64,000 nucleotides of DNA from Plicaturopsis crispa FD-325 SS-3 (taxonomy: Eukaryota > Basidiomycota > Agaricomycetes > Amylocorticiales > Amylocorticiaceae), in assembly GCA_000827205.1 (NCBI GenBank), contig KN832556.1, forward strand, positions 661,436-725,435. Direction: 5' to 3'. Positions 47,246-57,767 of the stretch are shown one piece after another (the first letter of the stretch is position 1; the number at the start of each line of letters is the position of its first letter). A program made the translations under genes and the position numbers. The notes under the pieces were generated by a model that saw nothing but the letters and a program-made list of their open reading frames with translations, was not told the DNA's origin and searched no databases.

Positions 47246-50088
47246 TCAACCGGCCGGGTTAAACGCACAGCGGTCGTAATTCCCATTCTGATTCGCCCCC
47301 CACCATTGCGGGAACAGGTGCGAGTCCCCGGATGCACCTTGCACGGCAAAGGACAAGATAAACACCATCACTTGTGTTCCACCGTCAAGAGCTGTGGAGA
47401 AAGAAAATTCGCGTCGATCAGATCCGACACCAAAAGCGCCACTGTGATCTAAGAAAGTAACTCACCAGCGGCTAGCACGTAGTTGTACTTCGCGAACCAC
47501 CGCGGATAGCGCGTGCGTACATACCATTGCGAAAACCACGCAACGGAAAAGTAGGTCAGGATGGAGGAGTTGATGCCCACGCACAGCCAGCCAATGTAGT
47601 ATGCGATGACGGGCGTGTACAGGTAGTCCGCACGAAGTTTGGGCCAGTAGCGGTGGACGAGCCAGAACGGAACAGGGATGATGATGCCGATGAGATACGC
47701 CCACGGGACCCACTGATAGCGTGCCCCCGACGCGAAGAGCTCGTGGGACAGGCCGCCCCAAGCAACGGCCTGCGAGTTGTACTGCTGTGGCTGTTGACCA
47801 GACCAGATATTCGTCCCCTCGACGGACAGCAATATCTCTCGTTGGTTATCAATAATGGAGTTCATGAGAATGAAGTTGAGTACTGAGCCGAAAAGCGTGC
47901 CGACGATTTGAGCCGTGAAGGCTGCACGAGGTGGAAGCTTAGTGTATTGTGCTATCTTAAGGTCCCTGAGTAGCAATTGCGCCTGCGACACGGAATCTAA
48001 CGGTCAAAAAATTAGGGAAGGAACCAAGGGCTGAAGATGTACATATACTCACTGTAGCTGAAGAGCACGAAGTACATGTTGGCCATAGGTTTTCCTGGGT
48101 GTAGGAAGCCGCCAATCATTTGCACGAACGGCTGGATGATGAATTGCAGGCCCGTGATACCTGAACAAAGACTTCAGAACCGTGAAAAAAATTGGAGTTA
48201 CTCGTACATACCGTACAATGCGCCGAAAAAGAGGATCGACAAAGTTGCAAGCATGGTAGCGATTAGGAAGCCCCACCAAGGCAAGGTAGAATTGGTCTTG
48301 TAGATCACGACAAGCGCGACCACGACGGACACGAGCAGGGTTGCGACATACCAGCTGTTGGGGGCATCGGGGTACTTGAGCATCTGGCGGTAATGCGGGT
48401 CGATATTCTTGTCGTTGGCGGCGGCCTGCTTGCGCATGCCATCGTCCTGCCAGAACTTCCAGTTGAACTCCGCCCACATCTGCTTGAGGGAGGACGGCGT
48501 TGCCCATGACCAAGCACCGCGCAGGTCATCGCGGTTCCAGAGAAGCAGATGGGTGAAAGTTGCAGCCATACCGAGATTGCTCGAGAGCAGTCTACAATGG
48601 TGTTTAGACGCGCTAAAAATGGGGAAGGAGAGGGACTACGCACTGCACTACCCAGGTTGCGGCATAGAAAGGAAGCCCTTGTTCGGCGAGGAGCTTAGGG
48701 TCAACTTCACTGGATCAGACATCAATACATAGATCTACCATCAGAGCATAGCTGAAACTCTACTCACAGGTGGTCATTCAGGATGAGCAGTTGATCGTAC
48801 TGCGTCCCGTTCTCATAAAACAGGGTCTGTGAGAGGAACGGGAAGTTCTGCGCTTGCCATATATTCTTGTAGAAAACGGCGACGAAAACCACCATGCACA
48901 ATATGTAGCCGACGAAGTTGGAGAATTGTGCTTGCAGAGGAATTGCCATTGGGTTGACTCCGCCAGACACATACTTTGAAGCTCGTGAGCGGATATGAGA
49001 AAAAGCCGTATGTTTTTCGTGGCTTACCTGCCAGTCTAAGCAGACGGATAGAAGTCCAAGCCCTTCGTTCCCGTTCGATCCACCGAATACGTTGGTGAAA
49101 ACCAAGGAATTGGGGTTGGCCAGACAGAAGATAGAAAATCCAGTGAGCTGTAGATGCATTGCGTCAAAAGTGGGCATACTTGGCTAGAAGGAAATACCGA
49201 CAAGAGGAAATATCCATTCAGGGAAGAGCTCCCACACAAAGATCGCGAAGAAGGCGATGTAGAACAATCTGAGCCTTCTTGCCGATTGCGAGCCGTCCTT
49301 GTAGAAAGTGTCGAACATGGTCACCAAGGGAAGGACACCGGGGTATAACATCTTGGATGGGTAAAGCAGAATTGCTGTATACAAATGGTCAATTGTGATT
49401 GCAGCTTTGGGGACTTTGGGGAATAAGCTTTGAACACGAACATCTCATGAGACCACCTATCCCATACCCGAGAAGCTGGCTTGAAAAGAGCAGGAAGATG
49501 GATGCACCAGCGTTGGGAGTGATGTTGTAGTATAGCCGCTGGACGGCGAGGACCTCGGTTCCCAACGCGCTGTTTGAGGCTGCACTTGCCATAATGACGG
49601 CAAACGCATTTTCCTTCTTGTTGAATGGACCCTGGGAGACAAGAAATTCAGGGAACGGTAGACAGGAAATCAAGCGTAATCCGGATAGTTACAGGATTTA
49701 GGAAGCGGCCAAGGACACCTTTCCGCGGGATGAGTGTCTCGAATGCGAGTCCGAGAACATATGCGATGATGGCCAAGAAGAGGGTGCTGACCCCCACCGT
49801 CTGCGGCTTGAAGTAGTATATCTCTGCGAGGACGCCACCGAATGCGGATAAACCGATGCCGATGAAGAATGCCCGGAAAGTCCAAGGATTGAGCGAAGGG
49901 TCATCGTCGAGTGAGACGACATGAGTGGCTACGTCACGTTCAGTGGTGAGGACGGCAAAATCGTCTTCCTCGGATGCTTGTGTAGACTCTACATCGACGC
50001 CATTGTCGTATACGACCTTCTCTTCGATGCCGAAGGCCTTTTCGTCGACAATGGGGTCCTTGAGCTCGGGAATGTCGCCTATAGCCAT
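47246..50088 (-). CDS. Oligopeptide transporter of the OPT family
   Basis: The ATG at 50088 gives MAIGDIPELKDPIVDEKAFG and an acidic tail, then the first helix after SLNPWTFRAFFIGIGLSAFG. Family signatures follow: GPFNKKENAFAVIMASAA, YPSKMLYPGVLPLVTMFDTF, LVFTNVFGGSNGNEGLGLLS, YVSGGVNPMAIPLQAQFSNF, DPHYRQMLKYPDAPNSWYVA, KTNSTLPWWGFLIATMLATL and KLPPRAAFTAQIVGTLFGSV. That last one is the KIPPR-type motif. Then come WVPWAYLIGIIIPVPFWLVH, ALDGGTQVMVFILSFAVQG and DSHLFPQWWGANQNG, with the stop at 47246. About nine introns. OPT carriers import tetra- and pentapeptides, or glutathione, with protons at the plasma membrane. The MITE lies 17 bp after the stop codon, so it is probably transcribed in the 3' untranslated region. 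Confidence 0.92.
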
Positions 50089-51384
50089 GCGAACAGGACG
50101 AGAGCAGCAGTCGTGGGGCACTGTGAGCGAAAATCCGCTGAGTAGATAACGCTTTTTATAAGAGTACCAGCTCGGGGGCGTCACGGTTTCCACTGGAAGA
50201 TAAGGTGTCTATTCCTGAATGCAATGGTGCCCTGCGATTTTGCGCACAAGCTTGACGTTTTCCGAGTTCGTTGGACGGTCCTTCGGCCTGAGAAGTGAAA
50301 TGAGTGCATAGGATCAGATACGGCAGGGTTTTCAGCTAATGAATCGCGGGACACCGGGAAGTATGCACATGGTGTAGTTGTCCTGTGGGATTGCCAGCAA
50401 AGTGAGCTATGTTTATCGACCATCGAATCTTGAAGACCTTTTACAAAGGAGAAACTTAGAAAACGCTAGAAGTCTCCGGCAAAATTGTGCGTAGCGCTGT
50501 AGGAGCCTACTATGGTGATTTATGAGTATGCGACGCTGTGTGGATAAGATATGATTGGCATGGCTTACCTTGGGCACGTAGAAACTTGGAGCCTCAGCAG
50601 AAATAGCCGCCTTCGTCAAGCTGTATCGACTCACATGGAGATACGGCAGTCGTTCGATTGCCCTGCCGAGAGCAATCTAGCAGGGACGTGCTTCAAGGAC
50701 GTTGGACCGAAGCCAATATCCTAGACAAATGATATGCATGGATAACGCGTGCGCTGTTAAGACCGCCCATGTTAAGTTTGCTATCAAAGGGAATACACAC
50801 GGACCTTGAACGTACGGATTACATAGCCAGTAAGCGCGATGCGGTCATGAGACGCGTGGTACGGATTCGAGCTATACGGTGGGGTGTGAGTTGGGTGGCG
50901 TGGTGTGTTGGTGCCCATATGCGTTATTCGTTACTGGGTGCAGACGCGCCAGAACGCTGACCGGCGAAATTTTAATGTGGATAAAGGTGCATCGGTGCAA
51001 AATAACATGTTCCGTTGCTTCTGTATGCAAGTTAATAGCAGAAAGGGCAAGTTGGTAGCGCCTGTCACTGTCTATCCCGAGCTCGACAGGCGACCAAATA
51101 ATAATCGAAAATGGTTACCATTATTCCACCGATACATAGGCCAAGGTGCAGATTGTACAGGTATCGACGACAGCTAAGAGCTGCTACGATCGAGTGCAAT
51201 ATGTCGGGGATAGCGAACGATGCATGCCGCTGAACTCGAGTCTTTTGGCGCGCCACATTTGGCTACACAGCGCCACAGTTGTCGTACGCATCCCGAAATG
51301 TGCCGAAGTTGAAGCTCCGTTTGAACTCCTGCAAGCCCGAGAAACGACGTATCCTCGAATAATTTATCCAAAGTCTCTCTCACC
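50089..51384. other. Divergent promoter region of OPT and ATP5
   Basis: This is 1.3 kb with no credible gene. Frames at 50413-50634 (-) and 50905-51177 (+) lack motifs. Two ACGCGT hexamers occur (about 50745 and 50853) although neither flanking gene is a cell-cycle gene, which shows that this hexamer is not rare here. Confidence 0.45.
50153..50162 (-). promoter_or_regulatory. TATA box of the OPT gene
   Basis: CTTATAAAAA on the minus strand lies about 65-75 bp before the OPT start codon, with a short leader between. The position fits a core promoter. Confidence 0.5.
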
Positions 51385-52136
51385 ATGTTGCTCTCGTCTG
51401 CTCGTTCAGCTGCTGTCTCAACCGGTGTGGGACGCCGCGCGGCGTCCAACCTGGCGCTGAAATACTCCAACGCTTTGTACTCGGCGGCACTTGCCAAGTC
51501 ACCCGCTACGCTGAACAAGGTCCAGACAGAGCTTGCAGCCATTTCCTCGTCTATCAAATCCACACCCGAGATAAACGCTTTCATCAACAACCCTACCCTC
51601 TCGCACAAGGACCGTGACGCAGGTCTTGCCACTCTTTTGTCGAAGGCCGAGGGCTCCAGCGGGAAGAAGGAGCCTGTGTCGGACATCACGAAGAATCTCT
51701 TCACCGTGTTGGCACAGAACGCGAGGCTAGTAGAGACAGAGGGGGTCATTGAGGGGTTCAATGAGTTGGTGGCGAAGTACAAGGGGGAGCTCACGGTCGT
51801 CGTTACGTCCGCAACACCATTGCCCAAAGACGTCCTCACGCGCTTGGAGACTACCCTGAAGCAGTCGCAGGCGGCACAGGAGGCGAAGACGCTTAAAATC
51901 ACGAACAAGGTGCGCTGAATACACTCTGTGTTTCCCGAATATTTGTTTATTAACTCGTGGTCGTAGGTCAAATCTTCGATTTTGGGCGGAATCATCATCG
52001 ACTTCGGAGACAAGACTATTGACCGTAGTGTATCCTCGCGAGTCACGAAGCTCAACAACGCTCTTCAATGTGAGCTCATGCACACCATTTACTCACGTCT
52101 CATTCTGACTCTTTGCTGGTGCTAGTATCTGTATGA
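51385..52136 (+). CDS. ATP5: Mitochondrial ATP synthase OSCP subunit
   Basis: Three exons (51385-51909, 51967-52069, 52126-52136) give about 212 residues, the normal OSCP length. The N-terminus MLLSSARSAAVSTGVGRRAA is a mitochondrial presequence. The F1-binding helical domain has KYSNALYSAALAKSP, INAFINNPTLSHKDRDAG and ITKNLFTVLAQNARLVETEG. The end reads ITNKVKSSILGGIIIDFGDK and SSRVTKLNNALQ, matching the conserved OSCP C-terminus. OSCP joins the F1 head to the peripheral stalk of complex V in the inner membrane. The last coding exon is only 11 nt. Confidence 0.95.
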
Positions 52137-52523
52137 GCAGGGTCGGAGTATTGACAACATGGATTTACGTGGGCACTGAGTGTCTTGTTACAATATGACA
52201 CATCTGCTCTTCGCGCGTTCACCTGGTTTAGTCGCCAGTCTATCTAAGAGCGAAGACCTTGAGTTTTTCAAAGTACGAATACTCTGCTCAGAGGTTTTGG
52301 CATTCTGCTGCAGCTAGAGTAGAGGTGACTAGTACTGAGTTGGCACGCTCTACGTTTTTATTACGTAACAACGGTCCCTGATTGAGTGGGTTCTGGATGG
52401 ACGCGTTTGGTGAAGTCCATTGCTCTCGAAATGCCTTCATCTTTGTCTTGAATCTCGTGGTGCTTGTATCTCTGCTTTATCTTTTGACAGGCACGCTAGC
52501 TTCCCGCCGAACTTGATTTACAT
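52137..52523. promoter_or_regulatory. Promoter region of the CLR4-like gene
   Basis: This is 387 bp between ATP5 and the methyltransferase gene. It contains one ACGCGT at 52401-52406, about 120 bp before the ATG. No coding potential is seen. Confidence 0.4.
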
Positions 52524-55500
52524 ATGCCTCCTCGCAGAGGATCTTCACCACCAGGATGGGAGGTTATAGGTATGCACGGCTCTTGCTCTCCAAAATCATG
52601 TCTATAGGCCAAATTGGATGAAGAACAGGATGGCTCTTCATCTGAGGACGAGGAAGATGGTGAGTTGGACGATAGCTCGCCTCCACCGCCGCGCAAAAGA
52701 AAGGGGAGCGCCGTGGAAACCGCGTCGCGCAAGAAGAGGAAGCTCGGCGACAAGGGCATTTCCGCGACGCAGCCAGTAAATACCGCGTCGACCAGCAGGG
52801 CAAGCGGTTCTGGTCAAGGGATCTCGGCCACGCAACGGCCACGTCCAAGGTCTCCAGTGTCTCGTCCACGTCCGGCCTCCAGCACGCAGCCCTCCGGTAC
52901 GACAGCTGCTATACGATCGGGGCTTGCAAACTCGGCGGCTGCATCTGGCAGCATTTCCTCGGGCCGCCGTCCTTTCCCGCGAAAAGAGTCGACCTCTACG
53001 GCAGCCGCGAGAAAAGGCGTTCACGTCAATCAGTCAGCGGCATTGTCCTCGAGTATCAGTGCCGCTCAGAGAAAAGGCAAGGGGAGGAATGCGGCAAACG
53101 AAAGTAGTGCATCCGGGTCAAGCTCCCCCGATTTTCCGGAAGCGATAGGAGCAGATTTCCATAGGCGAACGCAGATATCTGCGACCCAAAGTGCAGAGAA
53201 GTCGCGTAGACAAAATGGTGCGGCCAATGTCTTTTGAATCTGGGATCATGTACTGAGTCTCATATTTTGAATCAGCCTCCGCGTCTCAGCGAGAATCGGC
53301 CAAAACTGTGCCGAAAGGAAACAAAACGCAGAGTACGTTGAGTCCTTCACTAGAGATATGCCGCTGACCACGCGTGATAACTTATTTTCAGAGGTTCGGA
53401 AGTCCACCGCGTCCTCTGTGCTCCGCAAGGATTTGGGAGAAGTTGAAATCACGTCTTCAGAATCTGACAAGGCACGTAGGAATCAGAAACCTCGCGCTGG
53501 CTCCTACGTCGACCTGTGCGTAGATTCGGATACTCCAGTCTCTGTACCTGTCCCAAAATCGACTACCGCCCCCGGACGCACATCTGCACAGAAGCAGACT
53601 GAGGTTATCCTGGTTGGTTTCTCAGATGACGAGAGTGATACTCCTGCCTCGGCGCCCATTACTCCTGTCAATCGACAGACTCAGCAAGGCTCCTCACATC
53701 AAAGTGACGTGACGCAGTTTGGTGCCCCGAAGTTTTTGGTGCCAGCAGCAGCAGCTCCGAAACCGGCCAGCGAAGCGGCATCAGTGTCGCCGCAAGCTGT
53801 GCTTGCATCACCACCTTCCACACCGACTCAACAGCGTTCGCTGCTTCCAAATACTCCTGTGCCGCCTGTCCCTAGTGCTCCTCCGCGGCAAAATGAAACT
53901 GCACCGAGCTATTTGCTGTCAGAGAATGCAGTTACGAAGCCAAGAGACAAAGTGGTGCCCGACGTGTCTCCAGTAGCGACACCTACATCACTGCACACTG
54001 GACCTCCACAGCAAAGGCCTTCGTCACCACTCCGTACTGTCGATGGTCAAACGCGTAATCTGGTTCCGCGAGAAGCTGCCTCGCCTTTTGGAGCCCCGAC
54101 AGTTTTATCACCAGTAACACCCGGTCTGAAATCCAGCGGGGAGCCGGCTAAAGAGTCAGCTACGGCCAGCTCTCCCGTAGTCAAGCCTGTATCGCCGACA
54201 TCCGGACGCATGGCTAGCCATCCTATGGATGAGACTCGGCGATCGGTCGACATTTCCAGTGGTCAACCTATGGTAATTGAGGACTCGAGCGGAGCCGTGC
54301 CCAATGCACCTGGTCTTAGTCCTGTGCAACCTCCTAGCACCCCATCTTCACCTTCTTTTGGCGCCGCCATCCCGGACCGTCCCACCGCATCCATCGTGCA
54401 CACCCCACCTTCGCAACTCAACGGCCCCGCACCTCTTTTTCGGGTGAACTTTCCGCGTATACGGGTCAACGTTGCAGGCTCCAGTTCCGGAGTGGACAGT
54501 TTGTTCAAAAACGCCCTTGGTCCCCGAAGCACATCTGGCTTTTCGAGTCGGCCTCAATCGCAGTCGCATAGTGTTGCATCGTCCCGTTCACTTCCTCAAA
54601 CACCGTCTGTCCTTAGCTCCCCGCCAGCTCAAGAAGCTACGCCATCGACCCAAGTGCAACCCCTCAGCCCCGCTGCCGCTGTGAAGGCTGTCGAGCAGGC
54701 TAATGGGTTCCCCTTGAACGATGGACCATCACTGTTGCATGATGCGAGCACGACTGTCGCCTCCGCAAATCTCGCTCAGGAACGTAGACGCTCAATGCCC
54801 ACCGTGCACGGCCTTCCTCCCCCGCCACGGCCCACGAAGACGCGTGCCATAATGACTGGTTCTTTGGTTGATGTTCTCAACCGACGTCACACTTTAAACG
54901 GCAACATTGACGTTACGATTGTCGACTTGACTAAGTCTGACGACGACGACGACAGCAACAATAGCCTTGACGGCGACAGCGACGGTTTCGACCTGGGGCA
55001 ATTTGAGACGCGTTTGAAACGCATTGACGCCCACTCCATCAGTAGCGGCACCAAATCAGGCATGTCGTCTTTCAAATCCAGTGGCTTCTACACGCAGGCT
55101 CACTGTTATTTAGCCCCCGCTGCCTCGAACGACGTTAGTACGCACGCGACACCATCTTCCAAAAGTGTGGATACCCTTGACCTCGCCTCAAATGCTGCTA
55201 CTGCTGCACCCAAGTTAACAGCCGCAAACCCACCAATACCACGTTTAGATAGCCTTCGTGATCTCATGAAGAAGAGGAAGAATAGAAAGTCCTCCGGCAC
55301 TCTCAATGTCACCGCAGTCCCTCCGTTTGCTGTTCGCCCCGCCCACCCTTCTCCTATCGGCAACCAACCTACCCAAACATCGACCAGCTCTTCTCATGCT
55401 GCAGTGGCCTCTGTCTCTCAGCAAGAAGCTCGTGGACCTGATGCGCAAGCAGGCCCCTCTGCCCAAGGCCCTGGGCCTTCAACGGTGAAAACGATACCGT

Positions 55501-57379
55501 CGGGTACTACAACCCCGGGTCGTCTCCCTGCAGTATCGCCACCTTCCAGTGCCGTAAAAAATGCTATCATCGCAGAGCAGACGCCAGATGGCGGCGTTGG
55601 AGCGCCTGATGTGGATGATGACGAGGACGAGTGTGCGCAGATGCTTTTAGATCCCGATAAATCTGACTTAGAGGTCAGTGCGGCTCTCATGTAGTTAACA
55701 ATATGACGATGTTGGTGTTAATCTCATTTTTATTGGTATTGCCAGATACCGGCCTCATCAGAGGGTGTGTTCCCTCCGTCGTCAAATGAGACCCGTCGAA
55801 GCCGCACACGCGAGTCGATCGCTACCTCCAGTGAGGCTTCGCAGCGCCTCCGCAGATCGTCCAGGCATACCTCTTCACGGGCATCTTCTGGTGACCCCAT
55901 GGACATTCTTGACGATGCTCTCGATGAACCCATCCCAAAGGCTCTGGTAGGAACGACCAGCAATCGTTTACAAAAACCCGCCAGCATCGTCAATACTGGT
56001 CACCGTATACTTACATGGGAGACCATCCGTGATTCCATGCGCAGGGGTTTCAAGCCTCCGCACTACAAATCCAAGGACTTGCCCCACGAACTGCATGACC
56101 ATATCAACACTATGGATCCAATCTACAGAAATAGTGATCTACCGCGAACAATTTTTGAAGCAGTCATCAGCGACAACACAATGGAGGACGAGCCCTATGC
56201 GCCCCCCATACGTGTCATAAACGACGTTGACAAGGAGCCCTGCCCTCCTTGGGAATTTTACTACACCAATCATCTCTGGCATGACGAGGGTGTACCCGAG
56301 CCAGATGTTGCAAACCTAAAGAGTTGCGATTGCAAAGGTCGCTGTGACCCGAAGTCCAAAACCTGCGCGTGCTTGCAGAAGCATAAGGCTAACGGGTGGT
56401 TCAAGGGTTTCCTGTACGACGATCGAGGTCGCCTGAAAGAAGAGAACTATCCCATTTTTGAATGCAATGCATTCTGCGGATGTGACGACGATTGCACCAA
56501 TCGGGTTCGTTTTATCTTCGTGCGCATTTTTGCTAAAAGGATTGACCACTATTATAGGTCGTACAGCATGGTCGGAAATGCGAAGTGAACATAGTCAAGA
56601 CAGAGAAGAAAGGATGGGGTTCGTAGTGCTGTTTATCTTCGTCGTAAATCATGTTCTAAAGTCATCTCATAGGTGTATTCGCCTATACAAAGAGGATACT
56701 GAAAGGAACCTTCATAGGTATATATGCTGGCGAGTTGCTGACTGACGTAGTTGCGGAATCGCGGGGAAAGTGAGAACAACTATTTCCTCAAGTAATCCGG
56801 ATACTTACTCTCAATACCCAGGACGTACAACGTTTTCGGGCGTACTTATCTTTTTGACGTGGACTTCTATCACCTCAAGGTGGATGATCCCGAATGGGAG
56901 CCACATCTTGCAATCGATGCATATCATGCAGGAAATGTACGTGCACGTCATTTATCCCCTTGATATCCCTCCGACTTATCTATGTATCCAGTTCACCCGT
57001 TTTCTGGTTCGTGCATCGCATATGCAAATTGTTGCATATATTAACCTCCTTTCAGAATCACTCCTGCGACCCCAACTGCGTTATAAACGCCTGCTACGTC
57101 AACGAGGCAAATATCGAGAAACCGTTTCTCACTGTATTCGCTACCAGGGACATCCTTCCCTTCGAAGAACTTTGCTTCTCTTACAACCCGGTTGATGATG
57201 ACGACGACGACGACAAAGTGCGTAGTGGCAATCTTGTCCTCCGCGTTGTTAACTGATCGTATTTGACATTCTGGTAGCCTGCGACAAAAGGCAAGAGTAC
57301 TTCTCCCGTCAAGCAGGATGCCGTGTATACGGCTTGTCAATGCGGAGCAGCAAACTGTAGAGGTAGAATGTGGAACTGA
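52524..57379 (+). CDS. Histone H3K9 methyltransferase, SUV39/Clr4 type, with a very long disordered N-terminus
   Basis: The likely start is the ATG at 52524 (MPPRRGSSPPGWE); the first intron junction is uncertain. About 1,000 residues (to 55.7 kb) are disordered, Ser/Pro/Thr-rich, with acidic patches. I see no chromodomain. After FYYTNHLWHDEGVPEP comes a pre-SET zinc cluster (CDCKGRCDPKSKTCACLQK, ECNAFCGCDDDCTNR). The SET domain follows through short introns: GWGVFAYTKRILKGTFIG, YAGELLTD, TYNVFGRTYLFDVD, DAYHAGN, FTRFL, then NHSCDPNCVINACYV and FEELCFSYN. Post-SET is CQCGAANCRG, stop at 57379. All SAM and zinc residues I can check are present. Enzymes of this class put H3K9me2/3 on heterochromatin. 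FTRFL comes from a 15-nt exon. Gene symbols Clr4 or dim-5 would be by homology only. Confidence 0.9.
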
Positions 57380-57767
57380 ACGTTCAACGTTCAGTCAGCA
57401 TAAGTATCTTCTTGTCTCTGGCCCATTGAACGCGGCCTCTCATGGACGTACTGGGCGGTCTAGGAGACAAGGCCTTGGACGTCTCATCATTCATGATATG
57501 GACTACGAGGATGCTGAGTATCTAAGTAGGCTTGAACTTGAGTCTTAACCGGTAACCGGTACATAACCTCGAATGAAAACGAATTATTCGAAGGATAATA
57601 TAGCGACGGGGATTTCAATCTCCGCGAATAATGAGTTCTGTGGTTTGTTGACAGGTCCGAGTGAGCGCGACCACCTCACTCGAAACCGAAAAGGGCTTAG
57701 AAAGTCGCCAGTCCGGTCCTTCTTCGCGTTCTCTTGTTCGCGTTCTCCGGCTCCGTACTGTGGTATC
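57380..57767. other. Spacer between the methyltransferase gene and MGS1
   Basis: This is 388 bp holding the 3' end of the upstream gene and the MGS1 promoter. A small frame at 57318-57548 overlaps the post-SET exon in another frame and is a shadow. Two TTCGCGTTCT blocks lie about 35 bp before the proposed MGS1 start. Confidence 0.4.
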
